Assembly (NCBI GenBank): GCA_032250805.1
Contig: JAVVEM010000001.1
Span: 1 to 64,000 of the forward strand
DNA: 64,000 nt
Direction: 5' to 3'
DNA from: B18-G4 sp032250805
GTDB taxonomy: Bacteria; Bacteroidota; Bacteroidia; Bacteroidales; B18-G4
Shown here: in pieces, positions 8,310-18,002 of the stretch
Position numbering within the stretch: the first letter of the stretch is position 1
Layout: each line of letters begins with the position of its first letter
Program-made: the position numbers and the translations under genes
The notes under the pieces: model-generated
Told to the model about the DNA's origin: nothing
The model's input: only the letters and a program-made list of their open reading frames with translations
Database searches by the model: none

Positions 8310-10967
8310 TCAATTAAGGGGTATTTTCAACCGCACCAGCGTCCCCGCGGGCGCTCCGTCTTCGTGTTCCTTATCGATGATCTCGAAAAAGCCCTGCGGC
8401 CTTTTCCTTCCCCAGAGGTGCTGGAGGCGGGTGCGGGTGAGGCTGACGGCCGTGGAGGCATGCACGCTGTGCTTTTCGGCTTTCATTTCGCCGGATCTTT
8501 CACGGCCTACCCCATTGTCGTCGACTTCGTAAAGGATATGGCCATCTTCCTTTTGTATCCTGACCACCACCTTTCCTTTTCCGCTTTCCATATTTTTTAT
8601 TCCATGCTCGATGGCGTTTTCGATGAATGGCTGGGCCAGCATGGGTGGGATCAGGGTGATTTCAGGCTCGAGGGCATCGTCCACTTCGATGCCGTAACTC
8701 AGTTTATCTTCCAGGCGAAGCTGCTGGAGCCCGAGATACTGCCTGATGGTATCCACCTCTTCGTGGAGCGTGATGGTCTCCCTGCGTGAATTATTGAGGA
8801 TGCTGCGCATGAGTTTCGCGAATACGGCCAGGTACCGCCCTGCACTCAGCGAATCCTTGCTGAAGATGAAGTGCTGTATATTGGTGAGGCTGTTGAAGAT
8901 AAAGTGCGGGTTCATCTGCGAGCGGAAAAGCTGCTGCCTGACCAGCAAAGCCTCCTGCTGGTTCCTGATCTGGATCTGCCTGATCAGGATGATGGCAAAG
9001 AGGAGCAGGAGGATGAGGATGCCCCCCAGGCTGATGATCACGTATTGCGACCTGTCGGCCCTCAGGCTGTTGAGTTCAATGTCCTGCTCCAGTCGATCGA
9101 TCTGCATCTGCTTCTGTTGCGATTCGTGATGGGCCTGCATCTCGGCCAGCTGACGATGGGTCTCGAGCGAGAAAACCGAATCGTGCAGGAGAAGGTACTC
9201 CCTCAGGTAGCGGTTTGCCGGAACAAGCTCACCCCGCCCCTCGTACAATCCCGCGAGGGCCATGGCCGCATCCGCGCCTTCCCTGAGCATGCCCATCGAA
9301 TCGGCCTCCTGGTATGCCTGTTCAAATATTCTGATGGCGGCCTTGCGACGGCTCTGCATCACCATGGCCCGGCCGATGTCGATATACAGCCCGGGGATCT
9401 CACGGATAAAGCCTCCTTCGCGGTATGTTTCCAGAGCCGACTGAAAATAGTCCAGGGCGGCTCCGGTCTGCCCTTCCTGCAGAAAAAGCTTTCCCAGCCC
9501 TGTGCGGGCCCTGGCCTCCAGCGGCTCATTGCCCATACTCCCGGCCAACGACAAAGACCGGTCAAAATAACGGGTTGCCGTGTCCGCCTCACCCCTGGCC
9601 TGCCAGGCCAACCCTTTGTAATAGTTTACCAGCGCCTCCCCCCGGGTGAAATTCACTGGCCGGCAAAACATCAGCGAAGTGTCGTAATACATGAGCGCAT
9701 CATCGAACTTGTCCCAGTCGGCAAATACCTTTCCCAGGTAAAGGTAGGTTTCCGAGCGGCTTTCGGTATACTGTGCCATCCGCGAAGGATCGATGCGGCC
9801 ATCGCCGAAGGTACTTTTCCACCTGAGCGCTTCCTGCAGCATTTCCACAGCCTGCAAATACCGGCCCTGCTGCCTTGCCATCTCCGCCATTTCATCGTAG
9901 CACATGCCTACGCCCAGAGAATCCTTTATCTGTTTGCGGAGTTCGAGCGAACGGTCGAAATAATCCCGGGCACGGGCAAAATCACCCTGGTCGCGGTAAA
10001 TTGTACCCAAATAACAGTACTGGTTGGGTACGTTGATATTGCGTTCGCTGACCCCGTAAGCGGCAAAACGCGCAATAGCCAGTTGCCTGTAGTATAAAGC
10101 CGAATCAAGCTTTCCCCAGTGCTGGTAAACCCTTGCAATGTTGGCAGCCTGCTGCGCATGGTATATCCTGTTCCTGCTGATACCCTTATCCGTGCGTTCA
10201 TAAACAGTATCGGCCACCCGGAAATAATGAATGGCAGCGCGGTAATCGCCCGCGGTCATTAAGGCATAGCCCAGCGTCCTGGCTGCCGAGCCCAGGGCAT
10301 ATAATGTATTTGTCCCCTCAGGGCAATCATCGAGGGCTCCGTATGCTTGCCGGTAAACCTCAAGGGCTGCCAGGGGATCACCCATCTGGGTATATAACTT
10401 TCCGAAGTCGTTGAGCGTGGAAGCGACAAAACCGCAAGGAATGGTGTCAGGCATGTATTTTCTGGCTTCTTCGAAGAAGTACAGGGCCGAATCATACGCC
10501 CCCAGTCCACGGTAAGCAAAGGCATAAATTCGAAAAATAATTGATCTCAGAATGTAAGCCCCAGCAGGAGCGAGCTTCATGGCTTTCCCGGCATGGGCCA
10601 TGCCCTCCCGGAAAAATCCGGCTTCGGCAAGCTCCCTGCCGAGTGCACAGTGACAGTCGATGACCATTGCCGTATCTCCCAGTTCTTCCGATATTTCGAG
10701 GGCTTCGCGCATCAGGGCAAAATATGCCTCCGTAGCATTGGGAGCCCTGCGGACCATTTCCGATGCCAGTATCCGCAGGGCCTTCGCACGTTCAATGCCG
10801 GAAGAGGTATCTGCGATCTGCTGCAGGCTGTCGATGATCAGCCTCTGCCTGCTATCCTGCGAAAAGGATGCTATCCCTGCCAGCAGGATCATGATAAAAA
10901 GGAATACCCTGTATCCGAATTTGATTCCTGTATGGTGAGCGGCAGTATGAGGTTGACCGGCTGCCAT
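8310..10967 (-). CDS. TPR-containing LytS-family sensor histidine kinase
   Basis: The 885-residue protein has an N-terminal hydrophobic signal segment (about residues 18-36) and a long array of tetratricopeptide repeats (about 60-610; for example ALDYFQSALETYREGG). A transmembrane helix follows near residues 640-663, then a short coiled region, and a histidine kinase domain of the LytS/YehU type (QMNPHFIFNSL near residue 687 with the phosphorylated His; AQPFIENAIEHGIKN near 780; DDNGVGRERSG near 820). The architecture suggests a sensor with a periplasmic TPR domain. Its ATG overlaps the stop of the upstream regulator gene by one base (TAATG), so the two are translated as a unit. The ligand is unknown. 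Confidence 0.93.
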   Translation of the reverse strand: MAAGQPHTAAHHTGIKFGYRVFLFIMILLAGIASFSQDSRQRLIIDSLQQIADTSSGIERAKALRILASEMVRRAPNATEAYFALMREALEISEELGDTAMVIDCHCALGRELAEAGFFREGMAHAGKAMKLAPAGAYILRSIIFRIYAFAYRGLGAYDSALYFFEEARKYMPDTIPCGFVASTLNDFGKLYTQMGDPLAALEVYRQAYGALDDCPEGTNTLYALGSAARTLGYALMTAGDYRAAIHYFRVADTVYERTDKGISRNRIYHAQQAANIARVYQHWGKLDSALYYRQLAIARFAAYGVSERNINVPNQYCYLGTIYRDQGDFARARDYFDRSLELRKQIKDSLGVGMCYDEMAEMARQQGRYLQAVEMLQEALRWKSTFGDGRIDPSRMAQYTESRSETYLYLGKVFADWDKFDDALMYYDTSLMFCRPVNFTRGEALVNYYKGLAWQARGEADTATRYFDRSLSLAGSMGNEPLEARARTGLGKLFLQEGQTGAALDYFQSALETYREGGFIREIPGLYIDIGRAMVMQSRRKAAIRIFEQAYQEADSMGMLREGADAAMALAGLYEGRGELVPANRYLREYLLLHDSVFSLETHRQLAEMQAHHESQQKQMQIDRLEQDIELNSLRADRSQYVIISLGGILILLLLFAIILIRQIQIRNQQEALLVRQQLFRSQMNPHFIFNSLTNIQHFIFSKDSLSAGRYLAVFAKLMRSILNNSRRETITLHEEVDTIRQYLGLQQLRLEDKLSYGIEVDDALEPEITLIPPMLAQPFIENAIEHGIKNMESGKGKVVVRIQKEDGHILYEVDDNGVGRERSGEMKAEKHSVHASTAVSLTRTRLQHLWGRKRPQGFFEIIDKEHEDGAPAGTLVRLKIPLN

Positions 10968-11719
10968 TATTCCGTGATTTTTTCGAGCAGGCGGATCATC
11001 TGGTCCCGTTTCCGGGAAGCCACCGGCACCCTCACATCAGGCCCGAGGACCAGGTAACCGCCCTCCTCTTTTTCGAAGCTTTGCACTTTTCGCAGGTTGA
11101 CGAGGAAGGACTTGTGCACCCTGAAGAAACCGTAGTCCGTGAGCAATAGCTCATATTCCGCCAGGGGCCTGGATACCAGCACCTGCCTGCCGTCACTGAG
11201 CCGGAAGCGGGTATACCCGGCATCGGACTCACAGCAGAGGATATCGTCGATCAGGACGAGGTGGATGCTTTCGGCGGTTTTGAGCAGGATCTTCCTGTCG
11301 GCCTGCCCCTGCCCGTCGACAGCTTCCCTGAGGTGCTGCAGTTCGGCCTCCTGTATCACGTTGATCTGCTTGCCGGCATCTTCGATCGCATGGATCAGCT
11401 CCTGCGGGTCGATGGGTTTGAGCAGATAGTCCATCGCCGAAAATTTGAATGCCCGCAGGGCATGTTCCTGGAATGCGGTGATGAAGATGATGCGGAAATC
11501 GATCCTGTCGAGTTGCTCCAGCAGGTCGAAACCGGTGCCGTCGTTCATTTTGATATCCAGCAGGACCAGGTCGGGGTGCAGGGAGGCAATCTTTTGCCTG
11601 GCTTCCCTTACGCTGCCGGCCTGCCCGATCACGACAGCCCCCGCACAATAGCCCTCCACGATCCCGGCAATCATGTTGCGGATATTGGTCTCATCGTCGA
11701 CGATCAGGATGCGGAGCAT
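10967..11719 (-). CDS. LytTR-family response regulator
   Basis: The 250-residue protein has a receiver domain (residues 1-120) with the acidic pair VDDE at 7-10, the phosphoacceptor Asp55 (LVLLDIKMND) and the conserved Lys in LLKPIDP. A LytTR DNA-binding domain follows (about 145-245; LIDDILCCESDAGYTRFRL, FFRVHKSFLVNLRKV). It is the first gene of a two-gene unit with the TPR-LytS kinase, its obvious partner. Such pairs usually control cell-surface or exopolysaccharide genes, but no target sites are evident here. The nearest -7-like sequence upstream is only a poor match. Confidence 0.95.
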   Translation of the reverse strand: MLRILIVDDETNIRNMIAGIVEGYCAGAVVIGQAGSVREARQKIASLHPDLVLLDIKMNDGTGFDLLEQLDRIDFRIIFITAFQEHALRAFKFSAMDYLLKPIDPQELIHAIEDAGKQINVIQEAELQHLREAVDGQGQADRKILLKTAESIHLVLIDDILCCESDAGYTRFRLSDGRQVLVSRPLAEYELLLTDYGFFRVHKSFLVNLRKVQSFEKEEGGYLVLGPDVRVPVASRKRDQMIRLLEKITE

Positions 11720-11818
11720 AGGCAGTGGTTGATATCAAAGTATAATCGTTTTTAAATATATAACTAATTTTCTTTCGTACGGGAAAACGGGAAAATAAAA
11801 ATCAGGGACTGGATGCCG

Positions 11819-11838
11819 CCCTTCGACTTCGCTCAGGG
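11819..11838. repeat. Short palindromic intergenic repeat
   Basis: CCCT and AGGG flank a TTCGACTTCGCTC core, and GTGACA follows. A related sequence (CTTCGCTCGCGATGACA) occurs at 29214-29230, so this looks like a dispersed intergenic repeat. Confidence 0.5.
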
Positions 11839-11920
11839 TGACAATCATGATGGATGCCGGACGCCCGATGCCCCACGTAAATAGATTTACAACTCAACAC
11901 CCAAAACTCAAAACCCCCCA

Positions 11921-11947
11921 GCACCCTGCACCCTGCACCCTGCACCC
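11921..11947. repeat. Tandem repeat of GCACCCT, nearly four copies
   Basis: Three perfect 7-bp units plus a final GCACCC lie in the spacer before ppdK. Confidence 0.95.
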
Positions 11948-11991
11948 ATATTATTTTTTCGATAACCCTCAATTTTATCAGGCAATTTTTG

Positions 11992-11999
11992 TACTTTTG
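11992..11999 (+). promoter_or_regulatory. -7 promoter element of ppdK
   Basis: TACTTTTG matches the Bacteroidota consensus TAnnTTTG. It would give a leader of about 60 nt before the ATG at 12063. Confidence 0.65.
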
Positions 12000-12062
12000 T
12001 AGATTCATTCATTTAAAGTCAAGTACTTATAAATCAATAACATATATTTAAATTAAATAATA

Positions 12063-14789
12063 ATGAGCAACAAAAAGCACGTTTACACATTCGGGAACCG
12101 CACCGCTGAAGGAAATGCGTCCATGAAAAACCTGCTGGGTGGCAAAGGTGCCAACCTGGCCGAAATGAATCTGATCGGGGTGCCGGTACCGGCAGGATTT
12201 ACGATTACCACAGAGGTATGTAATGATTATTACATTAAAGGCCGGGAACAAACAATTGAGGAGATAAAAGCTGAGGTTGAAGATGGCGTAAAGTTTCTCG
12301 AAAATGTGATGGGTACCTCTTTTGGCAGCAGCGACAATCCTCTTTTGCTTTCTGTTCGCTCGGGTGCCAGGGCTTCCATGCCGGGGATGATGGATACCGT
12401 TCTTAATCTTGGCCTGAATGACGAAGCTGTTGCAGGAATTGCAAAAAAATCAGGGAACGAACGCTTTGCCTGGGATTCATACCGCCGCTTTGTTCAGATG
12501 TATGGCGATGTGGTTATGGACATGAAACCTGCTTCAAAAGAAGATGAAGATCCTTTTGAACTGATCATAGAGGAAATGAAAGAAGAGAAGGGTGTGGAGC
12601 TTGACACCGAACTCAGCGTTGATGACCTGAAAGAAATGGTAAGGCGTTTCAAGGCTGCGGTAAAAGAAAATACTGGCCAGGACTTCCCTGCCGATCCCTG
12701 GGAGCAATTGTGGGGTTCAGTGCTTGCCGTATTCGACTCGTGGGGCAATGATCGCGCCGTTTATTACAGAAAACTCAACAATATTCCCGATGAATGGGGA
12801 ACAGCCGTTAATGTGCAGGCCATGGTTTTTGGCAATATGGGCAATAATTCTGCCACAGGGGTTGCTTTTACAAGAGATGCAGCCACGGGCGAAGATATTT
12901 TTAATGGTGAATACCTGATCGATGCTCAGGGCGAAGATGTGGTTGCGGGTACACGTACACCGCAACAGATCACAAAAGAAGGATCACAACGCTGGGCTAA
13001 ACTGGCCATTATTACGGAAGAAGAGCGTGCTGAAAAGTTTCCTTCACTCGAAGAGGTGATGCCTGAGCTTTACAAAGAACTCGACGACATTCAGCAAAAG
13101 CTGGAAGATCATTATAAAGACATGCAGGATCTCGAATTCACGATCCAGGACGGCCGGCTCTGGCTGTTGCAAACCCGTAACGGTAAACGTACCGGTGCCG
13201 CCATGGTCCGTATTTCGATGGAAATGCTTGAAGAGGGCAAGTTTGATGAAGAAACTGCCATCCTCCGCAACGAACCCAACAAACTGGATGAATTGCTTCA
13301 TCCTGTTTTCGACCAGAAAGCCATTCAGGCTGCTGAAGTCGTTGCAAAAGGACTTCCTGCTTCACCGGGAGCTGCCACAGGGCAGATCGTATATCATGCC
13401 GACGACGCCGAGGAGTGGGCTGCACAGGGGAAAAAAGTAATTCTTGTGCGCATTGAAACCTCACCCGAAGACCTTAAAGGAATGAATACTGCCGAAGGTA
13501 TCCTCACCGCCCGCGGAGGGATGACCTCCCATGCGGCCGTTGTTGCCCGCGGTATGGGTAAATGCTGCGTATCTGGAGCTGGCAAAGTAAAGATCAATTA
13601 TAAAGCCCGCACCATGACTGTTGACGGACGTACATACCAGCAAGGCGACTGGATTTCACTGAACGGCTCCACCGGAGAAGTATACGACGGCAAGATCGCT
13701 ACCATCGATCCTGAGCTTAGCGGAAACTTTGGAAAGCTTATGGAACTGGCCGACAAACATGCCACCATGCTGGTTCGAACCAATGCTGATACTCCGCACG
13801 ACAGCGAAGTTGCCCGTAACTTTGGAGCACAGGGCATTGGCCTCTGCCGCACCGAACATATGTTCTTCGAAGGCAAGCGGATCAAAGCCATGCGCGAAAT
13901 GATCCTGGCCTCTGATGAAGCAGGCCGCCGCAAAGCCCTCAAAAAGCTGTTGCCCATCCAGCGCGAAGACTTCGAAGGCATCTTCGAGGCCATGCACGAC
14001 CTTCCTGTGACGGTGCGACTGCTTGACCCACCCCTCCACGAATTTGTGCCTCATGAAGAGGAAAACCAAAAAGAAATGGCCGACGAAATGGGCATCAGCG
14101 TGGAAGAGATCAAAGCCAAGGTAGAAGACCTCTCGGAATTCAATCCCATGCTGGGCCACCGTGGATGCCGCCTGGGCAACACCTACCCCGAGATTTCGGA
14201 GATGCAGGCCAGGGCCATCATCGAAGCAGCACTTAACCTGAAGAAAAAAGGGATCACAGCCATACCGGAGATCATGATCCCGCTTACGGGTACCCTCAAG
14301 GAAATGAAGATGCAGGAAGACCTGGTTCGTACCACAGCAGAAGAAGTGTTTGAAGAACGCGGCGAGCGGATCGACTACCTTGTGGGAACCATGATCGAGG
14401 TACCCCGGGCAGCACTCACTGCTGACGAAATCGCCGAATCAGCCGAATTTTTCAGCTTTGGAACCAACGACCTTACACAGATGACCTTTGGTTATTCAAG
14501 GGATGATGCCGGCAAATTTCTGCCGGTATACCTGCAAAAAGGTATACTGAAACATGATCCATTCCAGGTACTTGACCAATCAGGTGTGGGGCAACTTGTT
14601 GAGATGGCCACCATAAGAGGCCGAAAAACCCGCCCCGATATTAAGATCGGTATCTGCGGCGAACATGGAGGAGAACCTTCATCTGTTGAGTTCTGTAGCT
14701 CGCTTGGATTTAACTACGTGAGCTGCTCGCCATACCGGGTGCCGATTGCACGCCTGGCAGCAGCCCAGGGAGCCATCAGGCAGAAATAG
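12063..14789 (+). CDS. ppdK: Pyruvate, phosphate dikinase
   Basis: The 908-residue enzyme interconverts pyruvate + ATP + phosphate and PEP + AMP + pyrophosphate in the cytoplasm. All three parts are present: the ATP-grasp N-terminal domain (GGKGANLAEM near residue 27; RSGARASMPGMMDT near 97), the swivelling phosphohistidine domain (LTARGGMTSHAAVVARG with the catalytic His at about 490), and the C-terminal PEP/pyruvate barrel (GICGEHGGEP with the catalytic Cys at about 865; GTNDLTQMTFG). The length matches bacterial PPDK. It is followed by PEP carboxykinase on the same strand, so the two may jointly set PEP, pyruvate and oxaloacetate flux. A hairpin and T-run separate them and pckA has its own promoter. 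Confidence 0.98.
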   Translation: MSNKKHVYTFGNRTAEGNASMKNLLGGKGANLAEMNLIGVPVPAGFTITTEVCNDYYIKGREQTIEEIKAEVEDGVKFLENVMGTSFGSSDNPLLLSVRSGARASMPGMMDTVLNLGLNDEAVAGIAKKSGNERFAWDSYRRFVQMYGDVVMDMKPASKEDEDPFELIIEEMKEEKGVELDTELSVDDLKEMVRRFKAAVKENTGQDFPADPWEQLWGSVLAVFDSWGNDRAVYYRKLNNIPDEWGTAVNVQAMVFGNMGNNSATGVAFTRDAATGEDIFNGEYLIDAQGEDVVAGTRTPQQITKEGSQRWAKLAIITEEERAEKFPSLEEVMPELYKELDDIQQKLEDHYKDMQDLEFTIQDGRLWLLQTRNGKRTGAAMVRISMEMLEEGKFDEETAILRNEPNKLDELLHPVFDQKAIQAAEVVAKGLPASPGAATGQIVYHADDAEEWAAQGKKVILVRIETSPEDLKGMNTAEGILTARGGMTSHAAVVARGMGKCCVSGAGKVKINYKARTMTVDGRTYQQGDWISLNGSTGEVYDGKIATIDPELSGNFGKLMELADKHATMLVRTNADTPHDSEVARNFGAQGIGLCRTEHMFFEGKRIKAMREMILASDEAGRRKALKKLLPIQREDFEGIFEAMHDLPVTVRLLDPPLHEFVPHEEENQKEMADEMGISVEEIKAKVEDLSEFNPMLGHRGCRLGNTYPEISEMQARAIIEAALNLKKKGITAIPEIMIPLTGTLKEMKMQEDLVRTTAEEVFEERGERIDYLVGTMIEVPRAALTADEIAESAEFFSFGTNDLTQMTFGYSRDDAGKFLPVYLQKGILKHDPFQVLDQSGVGQLVEMATIRGRKTRPDIKIGICGEHGGEPSSVEFCSSLGFNYVSCSPYRVPIARLAAAQGAIRQK

Positions 14790-14812
14790 TTCCGTTTGAT
14801 CCGGATAATAAC

Positions 14813-14846
14813 CTCATTGATAATTTTTCACAATGAGTGATTTTTT
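14813..14846 (+). terminator. Probable terminator after ppdK
   Basis: CTCATTG (14813-14819) pairs perfectly with CAATGAG (14831-14837), followed by TGA and six T. The stem is short and A+T-rich, so termination may be partial. Confidence 0.5.
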
Positions 14847-14848
14847 AT

Positions 14849-14856
14849 TATATTTG
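14849..14856 (+). promoter_or_regulatory. -7 promoter element of pckA
   Basis: TATATTTG matches TAnnTTTG. Transcription from here starts inside the longest open frame (which reaches back to 14837), supporting the start codon at 14894. Confidence 0.65.
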
Positions 14857-14893
14857 TTTCTTTACCGAATTAAAACCTTTTATTCTTTTATTC

Positions 14894-16540
14894 ATGGCAC
14901 CTGATATCAGCAAGCTCAAACGTGATTTGGCCTCGTATGGCATCCCCGAAGTTGATGAGATTTACTATAATCTCTCCTATGATGAACTTTTTGAACATGA
15001 AACAAATCCCGACCTTGAAGGTTACGACCGCGGATATGTTACTGATACGGGTGCAGTGGCGGTAGATACGGGAATATTTACCGGACGCTCGCCAAAAGAC
15101 AAGTTTATCGTTGATGAAGAAAGTTCGCGAGACAATATCTGGTGGAAGAATCCCCAACGCAAAGCATCAGACAATAAGCCCGTTTCGGAAGAATACTGGA
15201 AAAAGATATATGCCATAGGCGCGAAACAACTTTCCGGAAAGAAGTTATACGTTCAGGATGGATATGCCGGCGCCAATGAAGATACGCGCATGAGGATCAG
15301 GATCGTAACAGAGGTTGCCTGGATGGCCCACTTCGTGAAAAACATGTTCATCAGGCCCACAGATGAAGAACTCGAAACCTTCGAACCTGACTTTGTGATG
15401 CTGAATGCCTGCAAGACCACCGACCCCGAATGGGCGGAGCACGGCCTGCATAGCGAAGTGTTTGTTGTATTTAACCTGAAAGAGAAACGTGCCGTTGTTG
15501 GAGGAAGCTGGTATGGCGGGGAGATCAAAAAAGGCTTTTTCTCGATCATGAACTATTACCTTCCGCTAAAAGGTATTGCTGCCATGCATTGCAGCGCAAA
15601 TATGGGCGAAAAGGGCGATACCGCCATTTTCTTCGGACTCTCCGGCACAGGCAAAACCACACTTTCTGCCGATCCTAAGCGTGCACTTATCGGCGATGAT
15701 GAGCATGGCTGGGATGATGAGGGAGTGTTTAACTTTGAAGGCGGTTGCTATGCCAAATGCATCCACCTTTGTGAAGAATCAGAACCCGACATTTACAGGG
15801 CCATCCGCCGCAATGCCCTGCTGGAGAATGTCGTCTTCGACAAAAACGGGAAGATCGACTTCGATGATAACCGTAAAACCGAGAATACCCGGGTAAGTTA
15901 TCCCATTTATCATATCGATAATATTGTTAAGCCGGTATCAAGGGGAGGCCACCCTGAGCATGTCATCTTTCTTACTGCCGATGCCTTTGGTGTGCTGCCG
16001 CCGGTGTCGAAGCTTACCGAAGACCAGACAAAATATCACTTTCTGAGCGGATATACGGCCAAGGTTGCAGGTACTGAACGCGGCATCAAAGAACCCGTAC
16101 CATCATTTTCTGCCTGCTTTGGCGCTGCTTTTCTACTGCTTCACCCAACGGTATATGCCGATGAACTCATTAAAAAGATGAAACAACACGGCTCCACCGC
16201 CTACCTGGTAAATACAGGCTGGGTTGGCGGACCTCCGGGAGTGGGTGAGCGCATCGACCTGGGCACAACACGAAAGATCATTGATTCCATCCTTAATGGT
16301 GAACTGGATAAAGCTGAATACGAGAAAACCACCTACTTCCAGCTTCACATACCCATAAGTGTACCGGGTTGTGACAAAAATATCTGTAATCCGAAAAATG
16401 CCTGGGACAATCCTGATGACTGGGACACGGCAGCACGGAAACTCGCCCAGAAATTTATTGATAATTTTGAAGCTTTCACGGATACACCTGAAGGCAAACG
16501 CCTGGTGGCTGCAGGACCCAGGTTGTTTGACCGCCAATAA
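14894..16540 (+). CDS. pckA: Phosphoenolpyruvate carboxykinase (ATP)
   Basis: The 548-residue enzyme converts oxaloacetate + ATP to PEP + CO2 + ADP, and can run in reverse for CO2 fixation in anaerobic Bacteroidota. Visible motifs are the P-loop GLSGTGKTT (about residues 247-255), the metal-binding IGDDEHGWDD segment just after, and FTGRSPKDKF near the N-terminus. The length is typical (530-550). The start at 14894 (MAPDISKLKRDL) is preferred because the promoter element at 14849 lies inside the longer frame. It is downstream of ppdK. Confidence 0.98.
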   Translation: MAPDISKLKRDLASYGIPEVDEIYYNLSYDELFEHETNPDLEGYDRGYVTDTGAVAVDTGIFTGRSPKDKFIVDEESSRDNIWWKNPQRKASDNKPVSEEYWKKIYAIGAKQLSGKKLYVQDGYAGANEDTRMRIRIVTEVAWMAHFVKNMFIRPTDEELETFEPDFVMLNACKTTDPEWAEHGLHSEVFVVFNLKEKRAVVGGSWYGGEIKKGFFSIMNYYLPLKGIAAMHCSANMGEKGDTAIFFGLSGTGKTTLSADPKRALIGDDEHGWDDEGVFNFEGGCYAKCIHLCEESEPDIYRAIRRNALLENVVFDKNGKIDFDDNRKTENTRVSYPIYHIDNIVKPVSRGGHPEHVIFLTADAFGVLPPVSKLTEDQTKYHFLSGYTAKVAGTERGIKEPVPSFSACFGAAFLLLHPTVYADELIKKMKQHGSTAYLVNTGWVGGPPGVGERIDLGTTRKIIDSILNGELDKAEYEKTTYFQLHIPISVPGCDKNICNPKNAWDNPDDWDTAARKLAQKFIDNFEAFTDTPEGKRLVAAGPRLFDRQ

Positions 16541-16604
16541 GAAAAATCAGGTATATGATAAAGAAATGATGAACCTGTTATTCTAAGTTCTTCATTCCCT
16601 GCTT

Positions 16605-16655
16605 GCATCGCCTTCGCGTAGCTTCGGCGGAGCAAGGCCGGGTTTACCCGCCGGA
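16605..16655. repeat. G+C-rich palindromic segment between convergent genes
   Basis: This stretch (CGCCTTCGCGTAGCTTCGGC, then CGGGTTTACCCG) is richer in G+C than its surroundings and has several self-complementary parts. It lies between the 3' ends of pckA and dnaN and could be a bidirectional terminator or dispersed palindrome. Confidence 0.35.
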
Positions 16656-16686
16656 GGATGGCAGGCTTGTTCGGTGTTCAGTATTT

Positions 16687-17811
16687 TTACTGGTTCAGCA
16701 TTACAGGCATAACCAGCATGAGGATGTCCTCATTTTCGCTGTCGGTGGAAACCGGGTGCAAGATGCCCGCCCTGTTTGGAGCCGACATTTCAATGGAGAT
16801 CTCTTCAGATTCGATATTGTTAAGCATTTCCTGGAGAAAGCGTGAATTGAAGCCTATTTCCATATCTTCGCCCTCATAGCTGCAGGTTAGCCTTTCCCTG
16901 GCTTCGTTTGAGAAGTCGATGTCTTCAGCCGAAAGCAGTAATTCTTTCCCGGAAAGTTTAAACCTGACCTGGTGTGTCGACTGGTTGGCAAAGATGGCCA
17001 CCCTGCGGATAGAATTCAGCAGCGACAGCCTGTCGATGGTAAGCTTATGCGGATTATCGGTTGGGATAACAGCTTCGTAGTTCGGATATTTTCCATCGAT
17101 AAGGCGACAGGTCATTTTAATATTTTCGAATGTAAAAACAGCATTGGTCTGATTATATTCAATGCTGATCATGCCTTCAACGGACGACAGGATGTTCTTC
17201 AACTGGTTGAGCGGCTTCTTTGGCATGATGTACGAAGCTGATTCCGTTGCATTAAAATCTGTTCTTTTATACCTCACGAGTTTATGGGCATCGGTTGCAA
17301 CACAGGTAATATCGTCGGGGGTGAGTTCGAAGAAAACCCCTGACATTACCGGCCTGAGCTCATCATTTCCTGTGGCGAAAAGCGTTTTATTAATGGCACT
17401 GACGAGCAATTCAGAATCGATCGTAACAACACTTGTATTCTCAAGTTCGGGGGCAACAGGAAATTCATCACTTTTATGCCCGCTGAGCTTATACTTTCCT
17501 TCGCCTGCAGATATCTCAACACCCAGGGTTTCTTTGTTGATGGTAAACTGAACGGGGATGTCGGCAAATGTTTTCAGGGTATCGATCAATATTTTTGCCG
17601 GTATGGTGACTGAACCGGGATCTTCCGCCTTCTCGAGCGGTATCGTGACTGTCATGGTGGTTTCCAGGTCAGATGCAGTGATCATCAAAGTACTGTCTTT
17701 CAATTCAAAAAGAAAGTCATCAAGGATCGGCAAAGTATTGCTGGTATTCAGCACACCACTTAATGCGCTGAGGTTTTTCGACAGCAATGAACTTGAAACG
17801 ATGAATCTCAT
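16687..17811 (-). CDS. dnaN: DNA polymerase III beta subunit (sliding clamp)
   Basis: The 374-residue protein has the three-domain clamp pattern: MRFIVSSSLLSKNLSALSGV at the N-terminus, FSGHKSDEFP-type segment (KLSGHKSDEFPVAPE) near residue 110, and the C-terminal LMLVMPVML end that contributes to the partner-binding pocket. It forms the ring that tethers the polymerase to DNA. No dnaA or recF lies next to it, so the classical origin cluster is absent. The final codons are NQ and stop. Confidence 0.97.
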   Translation of the reverse strand: MRFIVSSSLLSKNLSALSGVLNTSNTLPILDDFLFELKDSTLMITASDLETTMTVTIPLEKAEDPGSVTIPAKILIDTLKTFADIPVQFTINKETLGVEISAGEGKYKLSGHKSDEFPVAPELENTSVVTIDSELLVSAINKTLFATGNDELRPVMSGVFFELTPDDITCVATDAHKLVRYKRTDFNATESASYIMPKKPLNQLKNILSSVEGMISIEYNQTNAVFTFENIKMTCRLIDGKYPNYEAVIPTDNPHKLTIDRLSLLNSIRRVAIFANQSTHQVRFKLSGKELLLSAEDIDFSNEARERLTCSYEGEDMEIGFNSRFLQEMLNNIESEEISIEMSAPNRAGILHPVSTDSENEDILMLVMPVMLNQ

Positions 17812-18002
17812 AGAGGTAATATTTATCAGTTAGGTATATTTCTTTTCGATAGGTAAAAATATTAATTTTTTTTGAGAAGAAAACACTTATCCTCAAAATA
17901 TTCCAACATCCGTTGTTAATATCTTTATGGTGGGCGGGGTGCTCCGCCTTTGCTATATCTTCGGCCGACGATGGAGGAACGGGAAACCGGAACGATCGTG
18001 TC

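Larger units (their letters stand above)
11720..12062. other. Intergenic region with repeats and the ppdK promoter
   Basis: This 343-bp divergent spacer holds no credible gene. It contains a hairpin-forming repeat (11819-11838, CCCT...AGGG around a TTCGACTTCGCTC core), a 7-bp tandem repeat (11921-11947) and a -7 promoter element for ppdK (11992-11999). The minus-strand regulator gene starts at its left end. Confidence 0.8.

Noticed and set aside
8871..10097. 408-residue plus-strand open frame
   Set aside because: It lies fully antisense to the TPR-LytS kinase, which has clear domains. The frame arises from the G+C-rich third positions of the real gene, and its product has no recognisable pattern.
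13656..14159. 167-residue minus-strand open frame within ppdK
   Set aside because: It lies antisense to the catalytic part of an intact ppdK.
16687..17811. Replication origin next to dnaN
   Set aside because: dnaA, recF and DnaA-box clusters are not seen; dnaN is often away from the origin in Bacteroidota.
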